Shown in pieces: positions 12,901 to 27,900 of a stretch of DNA of 64,000 nt (positions are counted from its first letter, which is position 1; each line of letters opens with the position of its first letter). The stretch spans positions 17,011,195 through 17,075,194 of the forward strand of contig NC_047068.1 in assembly GCF_902459465.1 (NCBI RefSeq), read 5' to 3'. Source of the DNA: Asterias rubens. Taxonomy: Eukaryota > Echinodermata > Asteroidea > Forcipulatida > Asteriidae. Both the position numbers and the translations under genes were made by a program. The notes beneath the pieces are model-generated. The model ran no database searches, was not told the DNA's origin, and was given only the letters and a program-made list of their open reading frames with translations.

Positions 12901-15900
12901 GGCACGATTAACCTAGTAGTTGAAAACAAAAACGTAGTCGCGACTTGCCTAATGAATTAATAGTCGCGAATATGACACTAGTCGCACTAGTCACCCAGGC
13001 CTAGTCACAAACATACATTGTATAAATTTGCAGCCTGTTTTTTTGTTTGTCCTCACTCTTGCTTTTAAATAAGTATAAATATTGACTGGGTTTTTATTTT
13101 TCTCTCTTTGTCTTTTAGCCAGTTGAGGCAGGTGATGATGCATTCTGGGACCAGTTTTGGGCTGACACAGTGACCAGCGTGAGCGATGTGTTTGCTTTGA
13201 TACCTGCAGCTGAAATCAGAGCACTGAGGGAAGAATCACCCTCAAACTTAGCTACATTATGCTACAAGGTAACAATCCAGAGTCAGTTTCAATATCTCTT
13301 GCGTTCATCTAGAAAGACTTCATTTGAGGAAAAATAATGAACCATTGATCATCTCGCCTGCATCCTGTTTGTGCTTCGGCTTGTTGCTCAAAACGTTAAC
13401 TCTCCCAGATTTGTTGTAACAAGACTAGAACGGTTAAATGGCATGCTGTTTTTCTTTGAAAATTAATTAATGTCTCCATTAAGACATACAATGTACTGTA
13501 TACCTGGTAGGCCTAGTAGAAAAGATTTTTTCTCATTTGTGTTCATGGGTATGCACACTCATTACTCAGTAGATGTGAAAGTTGTTTATCAGACACAAAT
13601 TCACCAAATTATCATAACTTGGCATAACTTCTCATTGAATCCTGTTGATTAATTTTTTTGCAGGCAGTGGAAAAACTTGTGTCTGCATCAGAAAGTGGAT
13701 GCTCTGCAGCCAAAGATCAACAGATGGTCCTGAACTCAGTGCGTCTCCTCACACGCATTCTGCCATACATTTTTGAGGATCCAGATTGGCGTGGGTTCTT
13801 CTGGTCCACGCTACCGGGACAGTCTGTAAGTTCTGCTCTAAGTATAAAACTGTATAGAACTTTCTAAAGGATAAGGGTCTTTTTTAGAGCATAATTGTTT
13901 AAGGAGCTCATGGCAAAGCCAATACAAAAGACTGTAAAAGTCTCGCGCCTACTCTTTTATTTTTTGGGGTGGGACCACGAGATCCCTCACACATTGCTTT
14001 AACATAAATTGCAAACCAGAAAGACTCTGCTAGGGTTGAAATGTCAGGTCATTAACTATTTTTTGCATATTAAAAATGAATATGAATTTGTTATACAGGG
14101 TTACACACTGATTAGCAATGCAAAAATAAATTGTACACGTCTCAACTCATTTAGCATGAAATTCTAAGAAAGGTCTTATTTCTTCAAATTTTGCCCTGAT
14201 AAATTTCTTGCATTGTGCATAACTCAGTAATCTCCAGATTTTGTCTCTTTGTGTATGTTTTTCTGTGGTGGAGGGTTGAGGTAGCACTTCGCATGGTTTC
14301 ATGTTAATTTGGTTTACAACATTTTATCTGATCCCAATTTCACGGCTCTGCTTACTGCTTAACTCCACGCTTGCAATCACCATTTTTTGCTTACAGTTAA
14401 GTGACAATGTTTTCTGCGGAAGCTTTGTAAGCAAAGAATACCTAGTTTAGCCCGGGTCATACTTCCTAGGAATGCCAATTTTCTTAGCAGGTATTGCATT
14501 TGACGTCACACTTTTGAAATTAGCAATTCACAACCTTTGTGCTCAACTCTTGCAAAACATTTGCCGTGAAAACTTGAGTTGTGATGTCAAATTTGCTGTG
14601 CATTTTTGCCATTTCCAGCATTCCCAGGAAGTATGAACTGGGCTTAATTTGAAGCATGCATATACACGAGCACAAAATCCCTGCTGTTCTCTAAATACGC
14701 TTGATGTAAGCGCAGAATTCCCCTGCTCCCGTAAGCGCTGATTGTTTGCTGACGGTAAGCACAGCCATGAAATTGGGTTTGGTAAGTTCGCATTTTCTGA
14801 TGCATGCCTTGATTTTTCCAGGTTTTCAGCTACTATCTTTTCCTATTTTTTCCCGATTCTTTCCTGTTATTCTATCATCACTGCAGTATGGTATCGAGGG
14901 AATGGATGACATTGTGAGTTTTCCAATCTATATTTGATTTTGTTTTGATTGAGGATTTAAAAGGAAGATTAATGATCGGTACACATCAATAGCATTTCTC
15001 CTTATATTTCAAAACAAGTCTTAACACTGACTGACAAAAAAGCTACAAGAAGCCACCAGCTTGTGGTGACACTGGTTCAATAAATAAGTGTGATGCTGAA
15101 AAACAACAATTAAATACAGGCAAATCCTAGTCAGAGCCAAATCTCTATGCTCACACGGATTTGAAGTAAATTGTTTGAACTTTCAACCGGTGCTACCAAA
15201 TGTTAGCTTCCTTTTCAAACCTTAAGGTTTTCCCATTGATGGTTTAGTAGGCCTACTGTACACATGCACACAGCTTTCAGAACCGATTTATTGCACTGCA
15301 TTGTATCGCTCATGGTCTAATCTACTTTAAAGAACATCGATCAGAAAGTCTATCTAATGATAAGTTTTGAAAAACTGTATGGTCTATAAAAAGCGTTTAA
15401 ACTGTTTGTTACATCTGGTTAAAAAGATGTTTTAAAAGTAGAATGTAATGGTTTTATGGTTTTCCCATGAACTAACATGGCTTGCCATTTTGTGGAGTCA
15501 AGTTTTTGACTCTATAAAATGGCTGACTGCTTTGGTGGGCAAAGTAACAGAAAAACCATGCGATTTCTACTTCAAGGCATATGTGTGTGGATCATTATAA
15601 TTATTCTACTTTAAAAAAAACTTTCTTTTTAACTATATCGATTTCATAGCAAACGGTTTCATAGCACTTTTCATGGACCAACTGGACTGATCCAAAGCAA
15701 CATGTCCCTTTAATGTTTGCTGGGAAAAACCCTAGCTGTAGCTGCCAAGTGGACACATCCTTATATTGATTTCAGCGTCTGATTGAAAGTACCGACATTA
15801 TTTGCAATAAAATATCTTAAAAACTAATGGTTTCACATGGAATGTTAATGATACACATATTGCACCAATGACATTTCAAATTAAATCAAACGTGCATAGC

Positions 15901-18900
15901 ACACAATTTTGTTAAATTCGCTAGTTTTTTTAAAACCAGCCCTTGCCAATAATATATCCAGTGCATTCATTGTGCATTTGTGTTGTTCTCATTTTGTGTT
16001 TCTAACTCATTTAAATATTTGTGCTTAATGCGGCCTTCCAGGGTTCAACCACTCTAAACTCACTTTGAACTGTTTACCACCAAATCCCTGTGGCTATTTA
16101 TGAATAATTTGTACACATCATGTGTGATTCTAGATTTGTTCTGTTAAAGGCAAGGGTATACTTTGGGTAATTGTCAAAGACCAGTGTCCTCACTTTGTGT
16201 TTCCCAACACATAACAAACTTTGGGTTCAATTGGTCAACACAAGTACAAGAACATAATGAAAGAACAGCCTTATTGCATAGATTTGTGTACTTTTCAGAT
16301 GCTTTGAGGCTTGAGGCTTGAAGCTTTTTGTTGGATGAAAAATTACCTCTAAAAGAGGACGTATACCCTTCCTTTACATTTTCTGAAAGATTTCCTTCCC
16401 ACACTGTGGCTCACTTACTTTATTTCCTCATTGCAATTTTATCATACTCAATATACAACTTACTCATGGTTAACTGGTTCCATATGTTAACACATTCACA
16501 TAACACATGTAGGCTTTAAGTTCAACTACAGTCAATGTCTGAGGGGCATTCATTTTTATTCAATTACTTGGTTCTGAACAGCACCACACATTGAGCACAG
16601 TTATCTACAGTATTACCACAGGGACATTGATATTTCAAGTGCTTGCAAAACCTTAACACAGCGTTGTTAAAGATCAACTTGAACAAAATCACCCGAACTA
16701 CTACATGAAAAACTAATAAATCCTTGTTGGTTTTGTGTTTAGTTATTATTTGGTCATGAGTGTAAAGTTTTCCTCCCTGTTATATTATTGAAAATCGATT
16801 GGAAAAAATAGCCCTAATATTTCAATTTCTTTTACTAAAACTAGAGTGTTTTTCCTGCTGTTGGCTGCATGGTTCCCTTAAAAATACATAGAAATTCTGC
16901 ACCTTGAACACTCAGCAGGGTGGATACATGTGTGCGCATTGCAATTCTTTATTATTATAATATTAATGTGAAGTGAAAACCAGCATAAAACTAGTCTGTG
17001 TTGTGACATAACAACACAGAATGGATGAAGTATGTAAATCTTTGTTGCTACGCATATTCCATTGTCTTGTTGTTTGGCATCAAGTCCGTGACACCACACT
17101 GCATTCAGGGGCATTTTAATCTGAAAGCTTAAAACTAATTACGAAGGTCATACTCGGACATTTTTTTCTGTGATATAGTTCCCTCTGAAATGAAGTCATA
17201 TTTATGAAAATTGTGTCGGAAAACCTATAAAAAAACACAATCCACTGATTTGGGTTGTTACAACCAAAATGAATGAAAATGAGTTTACTTGCTAGACAAT
17301 TTTGCATGGTTTTTCAATATTTACTCCTGACTCTCACAAAGGATTACATCAAACAGGTTTGTCATTGCACACACTGTTTGATTACAGGAGACATAATCAT
17401 TTGATTACACAAGACATGATCACTGTTTGCGACTATTGTCAGCTTCACCAATCCTGTACATGTATGTTAGCCATAGAAAGTTTCAGACCTTTCTTGTGTA
17501 AGAAGAAAATCCCCCAGGCTTGTGGATTAAGGAAGACAGATTTACCCAGGGTGTGCCTGCAAATTTGCTTAGGTAACAATCCTTGCCCTCAGTTTACACA
17601 AAAAGAAACACTCGGTGTTGGCTTGTGAGAAAATAGGAAAGTGCTGGTCTTGAATTCAATCATCTGAGAGCACACAGCTTGTGCATCAAGGGTGTTTTTT
17701 CTTCCATTATTCTCTCGCACTTAGACTATAGGTAATTTTCACTCCATGTTTATTTTTTTTGCTACACAAAACAAAGCAATGTACACAAATGTATCACCAC
17801 CATATTTCACTATAACTATAACTTTGTCACTCTCATACCACTAATATTACATTATATCATTCAAAACATCAATGCATGAAATCCCCAGCTTTGTCATTCA
17901 TTTTGTTTCTTTTATTTCTAAAACAAGCGTCCCGAGGAGCTACCCTGTCTTCATGGTTACCAGGTTGCATGCTTGATTATGTTGACTGCCATTTGTGTGT
18001 GTTGTTTATTCTAACCATAGACAATAGAGAAAGGACATTTTTCTATGTTCTAATAACTGAGTGCTTGTTGTAGTGTACTGTACTGTACCTTAAATGGAGA
18101 ATGACGATTAAATAGAAAAGGGGGAAACAAAAGGTCTTTATAGGGGAGTTCTCAAGGATTTTGTGTTCAAAATATATGGGAGGATGTAAAGTAATTTTTG
18201 TAAGTACAAGGACAAAGGAAAGAACAAAAGACGGCGCACAGGGGTGTGAACAAATATAATGTTTGTTGAAGTGAACTTGTTTTTTGGGGGTTTATTGCTT
18301 TTTGATAGATTTTAGATTTTGTATTGGATCCCATTTAAGTTGGGGTTAAAAAAAAATGGGCTTCAAGGAATGGGTTTTTAGAAAAAAGCCTGGGGTTTTA
18401 CATGTACATGAAGGGATTTTCAAAATGATGGGGATTGATTTGCAGTGAGGGTTGTGGTAGCTTCCCATGTAATAATGATAATGATAATAAAGACTTGTTA
18501 CATGTATGTGCACATCCAGCCTGCTGTGAAACCAAAGACAAATCAAAAGAAAGCAGACCAACAAAATTTGTTATTGAAAACCTGTTATAAATAACTTTTA
18601 ACATTCTTGCTTGATTGCTGTTAGTTTTTTTAATTTTTACTTTTTACCTGCTTGTTTTACACCCCCTCCCCCCCCAATCGATGATGCGTACACAGAAATG
18701 TATGTTGATTTGAAGACACTAGAATCAGAATGTGTAAATACGTGTAAACATGGTAGCCTACATGTAGGTAAGTTAGCATTAGCGTTAACCTCACACGCCA
18801 TGCGTATGTTTAAACGCTCCTCAGGACCAATCAGAATGGATAAACTGTCATGGGTATGAATGTGCATTATTTTTTTTACTGTTGTGATAGATAGAACTCC

Positions 18901-21900
18901 AGAGTTGTTCCAGGTCTGTGTTTGTTAAGTACCCATGGATGCACACTCTGCAACTAACATCACTAAAACTTTCAATCTGGCCATTTATGCTGGGGAATTC
19001 ATCATTATTACATAGAATCGACTCAAAATATTAACACGTCTACTTAATTTGAGGTAATGTTACAAGATCTGCATATTTACCTATAATCTATACGGCAGGT
19101 ACAATATAAGTGATGGGATTGTACCTTTGATGGTATGCGCACAAGGAATTTGGCACACAGCAGAGTACATGTCATGAGAAAGATACTTTGCTATCTGGCC
19201 ATCGCAGATTTGTCCAATGAAAAGATAGAATAATAAACAACTGCAGCCTTCTTGAAAGTTTTGAAAGTTACATGTTAATCTACCTACATGTACCTACTTT
19301 TTTTCAAAAGACAAATTTGCAAATCCAACCACTCTGCCAACATTTTGGGAGTGTATTTCTTTCTTTGCATTTTTACTCCCGAAATGGTGGTCAGTAATAG
19401 GCTTGTGTAGGTGCCCTTCATGTTTTTTGCAAGGTGTCAACAACCAAATATATCTTCCATTACAAACTCATCGTGCCAAATTCATCGCTTGAAGTTGTGC
19501 ATCATCAAAGGCGCAACCCAAATATTTCTTGTCCCTGCCCAAATATAAACTCCATTTACATTCTTAGCAAAAAAAACAATTAGGCATTTTTCAACTGGTC
19601 TTCGGTCATAAACAAGTCTTGGTGCCCCTTATCTTGAGATCTCTTGAAACTGATGTGGCCATCAAGAGTGAGGCCTTATTAAATTAAAGTTTCAAATTTG
19701 AAAATATTTATTGTCATGATAAAATGCATGAAATTTGTTTTCTCTGTGTATAAGAACAGTTACAAGTTTGTAAGAAATAACATTAATAGACAAACAAGAA
19801 GATTTGTAAGATTTAAATTTTATTATCGCCGGCCATGTTATAATAACTTGAATTGTGATTATCTTCCTGCAGAGTGATGAAGAATCTTTACCCTTGGCTC
19901 AGTCACTCCTCAATGCTGTTGCAGATCTCTTATTCTGTCCAGACTTCACTGTGGCTCCAAATACCAAGAAACCAGGCCCAGTAAGATCCTGCTATTTTGT
20001 TTTGACACATAGTACCTTTATTTTAGAAATAGAACCCAGCGAATGCCAAAGATAGTACCCGACTGATTTGTGAGCCCATTTTATGGGGGTGCATTTTGCA
20101 TCATGGTCATTTTATTATGGTATAGAAATAGATTAGGTATAGGTATAGATTACACCTTGTTTTCAAGCTTGTATGACAAAGTGATATAAATTGTCAAAGC
20201 GTGTGAGACAAAATGCTATACTTTATTCAATCCAAAATTATTTTAAAATTGACCCAGTTAACTGCCGTTGTAGTTTATTACTTGATATTTAAAATGAAAA
20301 GTCACATCTTCAGTGATTCCTCTGCTGCTACTTCTCAGGTTGTATCGTAAGCTTGGGTTTGATCCCTGACTACACAGCAGTACAGGTTGAATTGCCTATG
20401 ACTGGCATCCCGAACAAAATAAACTGCTTCGTCCTTCGGTTGGGACGTGTACAAGAACCCAGTGCACTTATCAAAAAGAGAAGGGGTTCGCCCGGTGTTC
20501 CAGGTCCGACCGGCAGCTAATTGCACCACAGCATCTTGTAAAAACCTTACATGGTGCTATCTAAGGATTAAGTCTCATAATTCAAAAACTTAGTCCCACA
20601 ACTTGCAGGAAATACTGTATGTTACAGCAACAGGAGCACCACTGAGTGACGGACATGTGCTCCATATAAGAAGACACTATTATTATCATTATTATTACAA
20701 ACAAGCTGGTGCTCTACCAACAAACATGTACATGTAGCTACATCTAGCACTATGTTAGCAGTCTCCCCAAATCGTGTAAACTCGTCTCAATTGCCTTTTA
20801 CTAAAAAAAAAGTTACAGTGTTTATCTTTTCTCCACTATTCATTTAGGAAAGCCACGAGGATCCTCAGTCCATTGACAGCTGTGAATATATCTGGGAGGC
20901 TGGAGTAGGCTTCGCTAACTCCCCACCCCAGTCAGCTCTCTTAGACCAGAACAGGACTGAGTTACTCAAACTGCTGCTGACATGCTTCTCAGAAACTATG
21001 TACCTCCCTCCAGTTAGTAAGTACCTCTTAACCCAAGAATGCTACCATTATAGATTGTCATGGCCGAGTAGTTAAAGCCATTGGACACTTTCAGAACAGA
21101 AACAAAATTAAAAGTTCACAGATTTACAAATAACCTACAGGGTTTACAGAAGGTAATGGTGAAAGACTTCTCTTGAAATATTATTCCATGAAATGCTTTA
21201 CTTTTTAATATTAAAACAATATCAATTCTCGATATCGAGAAATACGGATTTATTTTAAACACATGTCATGACACGGCGAAACGTGCAGAAACAAGGGTGG
21301 GTTTTCCCATTATTTTCTCACGACTCGATGACCAATTGAGCCTAAATTTTCACAGGTTTGTTATTTTATATATAAGTTGTGATATACAAAGTGTTGTCCT
21401 TGAGCAAGATGCTTTACTAAAAATGCTTCTCTTCACCCAGGTTTGTAAATGGGTTCATGTGAGGGTAGAGGCTGTATACTCCTCAGGGAGCTGAAGAAGA
21501 TAAAAGGAATGTTATTGGCTCAATGACCATGGCACTAAAGTAAAGCGCATTGAGACGGTTATTGTGAAATGCGCTATATATAAGAATTTTTTATTATTGT
21601 TAGTATTATTATTATTAAACTGAATTCACCTAGGGTTTTCCCCATGCAGAAGCTACATGTAGCTATGCTTTCAATATTAAAAAATACCCCAAAATATCAC
21701 AATTGTTTTGTTTTACTTTAGGTGATGCCCATTCACAACCCAACCAGTGGATCAGTTACTTTTGCTCATCTGAAAACAGGTAATAAGCTGCTACAGTCAT
21801 CCTCCATTTTAGTTTTGGCCACCTGCAATAAGAAATCAAGAAAGTATTTTTTTGTAGACCTATAATGATATACTTTTGCAATTGTTAAAGAGGCACTGAA

Positions 21901-24900
21901 GCCATGGCTACGTTATGGGAGAAAATGGAAAACCCCGCAGTCGGGTAGGGACTGAAAACCAAATCCATATAGTGCCGCCAGTGGGATTCGAACCTCGAGG
22001 TAGAAGGCAGGACAATATACCACTGCTCACCAGCTTGACCAACCATATACAATGTAATGACAGATTTATTATGTTAAAGTCTGTAACTTTGTGTTTCCTT
22101 TCCGCATATTTTGATTATTTGATAGGCATTATTTATAGCATGCCACTATTGCAATTGCCAATCTCCTTCATTCTTATTTAAGTTTTATGTTGGTTTAGTG
22201 TTTTGTATATTTCCCTTCAATGTATGTAATCCTGATGTATTTTACCTTGTAAATTCAATTGTAATTTAGCCTATAAAATACCTTGAATTGAATTGAATTG
22301 AAGATTTCCATCTTAAAAACATGCCCATCCCTTTTCACTTCTGTGTTGAGTTTGACTGTACAGCACCATGGTGGCTATGTTAAAGGAGTAGGTCTCACAA
22401 TTCAAACCTAGTCACACTTGCCTTGCAGGGAAATACTGCATTTTAAAGCGCCTTGAGCATCATTGAGTGACGAATACGTGCGCTAAATAAGAAGCCAATA
22501 TTATTATTGTTATTATTTATAGAAGAGAGACAGCAGTTTTAATAGTTTTAATAATGTTGTAGTCTTATATAGCGCACATATAGACTACAAACAAGGTACT
22601 CAAGGCGCCTGGTATATATTAATTTTTACAGAAAGAAAGTTATGAATTCTGAGACCCAGTTATGGAGCACATTATAAGGGTTTACAAGGTGCTACGGTGC
22701 ATTCAGCAACCACAGCCAGGAACACCAGGGCAAACCCCTTCTCTTAGATAAATGCTGTGGGTTCTTTTACAACACTTAACGTGCCATTCGAAGGACGAAG
22801 CAATGGTTAAAGTGTCTTGCTTAAGGACACAAGTGTCACAACTGAGACTCGAACCCACACTCAATATGCAATTTACACAATGTTTAATATTCTATATCTT
22901 ACAGGCATGCCTTACCCCTCTTCACTTCTCTACTGAATGTGGTATGTGCCTATGATCCAGTGGGCTTTGGTGTCCCATACAATCACCTCATGTTTGCCGA
23001 TCATCGAGAGCCGGTCGTCGAGGTAGCCTCTCAGATCCTCGTCGTGACTCTTGACCATGATACAGTCCATAGTCAGGTGCCTTCAACGGTTGATGCTGCA
23101 GATGAAGGGAATGAGGTAAGGAATCAAACAAGTATTAAATATGATGATTGATAAATTGTTTAAAGGCACTGGACAGACACTATTGGTAATTGTTACCATA
23201 AAAAACAAGCAACAGAGAGCTGTTGATAGTTCTCTGTGAGAAACGGCTTCCTCCGAAGTAACATAATTTCTGAGAAAGAGGTAATTTTTCACTCAAATAT
23301 TTGCATCTGATAAAAGACTTCAGGCCTGAAGCCCTTTTTACGTATGCAGCTTTGTGATTAAAAACTTGAAATTTGCAAACACTTTTGTACATTGAGAGTT
23401 TGAATTGTTTGTTTTCTAGGGAGGAGTTGTAGAGAATCTGTTTGTGAATTATCTTTCCCGTGTTCATCGAGAAGAAGATTTCCATTTCATTCTGAAGGGA
23501 CTGACGAGGCTACTCAACAATCCACTGATTCAGGTAAACCATCTAAAAAAGACAATCAACAGGCCTGTGTGCTTTGTTTTGGAAAGGGCAAGGTCACCAA
23601 GGCATGAAGAAATTTTAATTTCTACTGGAGCATTTCAAGGGCACCGGGGCACCAGGGGGCATGGAAGGCAATCACCTTCGTTGCCCCTGTGAAGTATCAG
23701 GCCTGCTTCGACACAACACTTAGTAGACATCAAACTATTGTATATTGATCACATGCGGTCGTTTTTCATAAAAGGCTTAACAGTCTGTGTTGTTTTTCAA
23801 ACTGGTTTAAACCAGATTTCAAGAAAATTTGATGGAATTCAACCTGTAGGGATACCTTAGCATGTATCATGCACCAAATCGTTAATAGTTAAGAATCATG
23901 TGAATTAACATGAATCAACATGAATCAGATTAACAAAATAAATCATTTGAATTAACAGGAATCAAACGATCACTTAATCAGATAAATCACATAAATCACT
24001 TGAATGGGATGAATCACCTTAGTGACATAAATCAATACAAATCAGATGAATCACTGGAGTAACAGAAATCATTTGAATCACATGAATCAATGCAGATCAT
24101 ATGAACCACATGAATAACACAATCAAATCAGATGAATCACATAAATCTCTTGAATCAAAAGAATCAACTCATTCGAATGAAATGGACTGTTTAATATCCA
24201 AATGATATAATCTCCTTTAATGTATCTTTCTATTTCTAGACATACCTGCCTGGATCCACCAAGAAGATAGCCTTCCACCAGGAGCTATTTGTTCTCTTCT
24301 GGAAGATGTGCGACCACAACAAGAAGTTTCTCTTCTTTGTCTTAAAGAGCAGTGACGTCCTAGAGGTTCTCGTTCCAATTCTCTACCATCTGAACGATGC
24401 CAGGGCAGACCAGTGTAAGTTTTCTTGGGGTGTCATGGCCGAGCGGATAAGAGCACTGAAGTCAAGCTCTGGTGTTTCTGTTCAGCAGAGAGTGGGTTTG
24501 AGTCCTGGTCATGAAACTTGTGTCCTTGAGCTAGACACTTATTTAATACGATTTAATAAATTCTTGATCCTGATGCAAAGGTCTTGGGTTTGAGTCTCAA
24601 CCAAGTGATTTGCCTGTGGAGTTATATTGACAGAACTTGGGGGAAAGTACTGAGTATACAGTGCAGGCCTGATACTTCACGGAGGCAACGGAGGCGATTG
24701 CCTCCGTTGCCCCTTGCCATTGCCTTGGTGCCCTTGAAATGCTCTAGTAGAAATTTACAATTTCCTCATAGGGTGCCCTTTGCCAAAGAGAAAATGCCTT
24801 GGTGCCCTTGCCTTTTCAAAAATGAAGCATACAGGCCTGCAGTGCTTAATACACATTGGTGTAAGGTGGAAACAAATTGTATGGCTTAAAATAAACCATG

Positions 24901-27900
24901 GTCGTGGCCAAGCGGATAAGAGCACCAAACTCAAGTTCTGGTGTTTCTGTTCAGCAGAGTATGGGTCCGAGTCCCGATCGTGACACTTGTGTCCCTGAGC
25001 AAGACACTTAATTGCTTCTCTCCAAATGGGTACCTGTGAGGGCAGAGATAGTACTTGTGATTAATTTAGCTTAGTGCGCTTCCTATTTGGCAGCACAGGC
25101 TGTATACTCCTCAGGGAGCTACATGTAAAATGGGGTAAGGAATTAATTAAATGGCATACTGACCAGGTTTTTTAATGTTGGAAGCGCTTTGAGACGCCCC
25201 TCTGGTGTATTCAGCGCTATAGAAAAAAAAACGATTCTAATTGTTATTAAATTAATTCTTGATGTCATTACCTCTTCAGCTCGAGTCGGTTTAATGCACA
25301 TCGGAGTCTTTATTCTTCTACTTCTGAGCGGTGAGCGGAACTTTGGTGTACGACTCAACAAACCATACAGCGTTAGAGTACCCATGGACATTCCTGTGTT
25401 CACTGGTACCCATGCCGACTTTCTCATTATAGTGAGTATCTGTCTTTTCATTGATTTCCAACAACTTAGGTCAGCTACCCATAACAGACATGCCAACTAG
25501 TATGTTTTTCCCGTATTTCGTACAGGTTTTTGTAAAAAGAAATACGCGTTTACGGGTTTACAAAAAAACAAATGGTTTTGAGCATCGCCACCACAAAAGT
25601 ACAATTTTCTCCCCGTTGGCCGTCGTGCCCTTTTTTTTTACTCAATTTTATTTTATTGACACAAATATTTGTTAACGAAAAATACAGGTTTGGGTTTCAG
25701 AATACATTTTTGTGATCCCAGAGGTTGGCATGTCTGCCATGTTTATGTGTTTGATTGATTATGTATTCATCTTTTTATGTATATTTGGTTTGCGGTAACA
25801 CCATGTGTGTATCTACTTGCCAGGTAGAGTTGTTCTTAGGGAACTGTCTTGCTTTATTGTACTGCCGTGGAGTAGATAATCGGAGGTTCGGGAGACTTCT
25901 CAGTTCTGAAAAGAACTGTCCTGCTTTTTAACTATTACCAGGGCGGATGGTATAGAAATTAGACTGGACTACTACTTTAGCTTATAGGATCGTAATTAAC
26001 TGTACTGCCGCGAAGTCAGTTCTGAAATCGGTCTCAACGTTTCGACTAGCTTGCTCTAGTCATCGTTTTTGTTGTTGAAAATTTTCCTGTTGTAAAGCGC
26101 CTGGGAGCTTTTTTAATGGATTTGGCGCTATATAAATGTTTTTTATTATTATTATTATTATAACCTCATCGTCCAACCTTAGGTTTTCTCACAGTCATAT
26201 GGTGAGCGCAGCCTTCATCGTTCCTTCATAATTGCATTGTTCTTTGGATGGGACATTAGGCTGTATGTCCTGTGTACTAGGATGACCCATGCTTCTTACC
26301 AAGTCATTTTTATGGTTCTTTAATTTTCGGACTAACTAGCAAGGATACCATTTCTTAATCGTATTTGTTTAAATTTCAGGTATTCCATAAAATAATCACT
26401 TCTGGGCACCAGAGACTGGCTCCCCTGTATGACTGCCTACTCACGATAGTTGTCAATGGTAAGACAATACGGTTAATTTTTTTGTTACTGTGTATTGTGC
26501 TTCGGTATTTAATGTGAGCTTTTCGAAGGACGCATGGAGGCAGCAGACTTGCCAGGTAAATCCATGTGTTTCAAAACTTTCACAGCTAAATTTAAACTGT
26601 CGCATGCAAATTGTAAATTTGCGCAGCAAGCCAAATAATGCTATATCACGCTCTGTGCAATCATCTGATAGCGTCCTCTTTTGACTAGGTAAGGTCAGGT
26701 CATGTTTAATCAATTCTAACTGCTCCAGCGAACGATTTTCTTTATATAGCAGAGCAAAAATGCTACACAAAGTGTTTGCTACTCAATACCAGCATTCAGT
26801 GTACACACAAAAATTGTTGGTCTAAATATTTTGCTGTATATCCCAAATTGCTGGACTAAATTGTTCCCTGTGCTATTTTTTTACGATATGACATTGCCAC
26901 GTGATATCTGTCCAAAGTATTTATTAATGACAAATCGTTTTCTCTTTTTTTTCCTCCACAGTATCTCCATACCTGAAGAGCCTGTCGATGGTTTCATCTA
27001 ACAAGCTTCTTCATCTCCTGGAAGCCTTCTCAACACCTTGGTTTCTCTTCTCTAATCCGGCAAACCATCACCTCGTCTTCTTCCTTCTGGAGGTCTTTAA
27101 CAACATCATCCAGTATCAGTTTGATGGTAAGAAGAAACTTCGCAGAGGGATATAGGATTTGAATATTGCATGGTGAGGTATCAATGTATATTTGGTTTGC
27201 GGTAACACCATGTGTGTATCTACTTGCCAGGTAGAGTTTGTTCTTGGAGAACTGTCGCTGAGTCAGTTCTTAAATTGGTCTCAACGTTTCGACTAGCTTC
27301 CTCTAGTCATCGTCAGGAGAGGGAGTTACAAACATAAGAAACTAGATGGTGAACAGCCTAGAGCAGCTTTCGATATTATAAAGCAATTCGAGAAACAATT
27401 TACTTCAAAGTAATGTGGTTATGTAAAAAGGTATCAGTTTTTATCCCCCACAATTTGAGTCTGAGAAGTAATGATTCTCAGATTGTATATTCCTCTCGGC
27501 CATTGGTCCCGTGTTTTGTGAAATGCATGTTAAAGAACCCAGTGCACTTATCGCTAAGAGAAGGGGTTTACCCTGGTGCTCCTGGTCTGATGACCGGCTG
27601 CATATTGTGCCACAGCACCTTGTAAACATTGGTGCTATAAAGGAATAGGTCTCATACTTCAATACGTACAGCTCCACATACCTTGCAGGAAATAAAACTG
27701 AGCGCTTTGTTATGTCCCTAGGGGTGTGATAAAGCGCTATTAGAACAGAGTATTATCGTTATTACAGATTATTCTTCCATGCCTGGACATATTCGCTAGG
27801 GATTTCGAGGCAATATTTTTTGTATCTCTAAAACACGACCACCTTTTAAAATGAACGTTTTTACATGTTAGTTTTATTGTATACAGCAACATTTATATAG

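Noticed and set aside
16174..18867. Short ORFs on both strands in the 15.7-19.9 kb intron
   Set aside because: All under 110 codons, no similarity to known families, no conserved splice signals.
24431..24530. tRNA gene (box A and box B present)
   Set aside because: Same head occurs many times joined to a common body and tail, and it does not give a full cloverleaf; it is a SINE. The head at 49798 was rejected for the same reason.
25189..25500. Overlapping ORFs on both strands around a HID1 exon
   Set aside because: Extensions of the true exon 25280-25431 past its splice borders, and antisense shadows.
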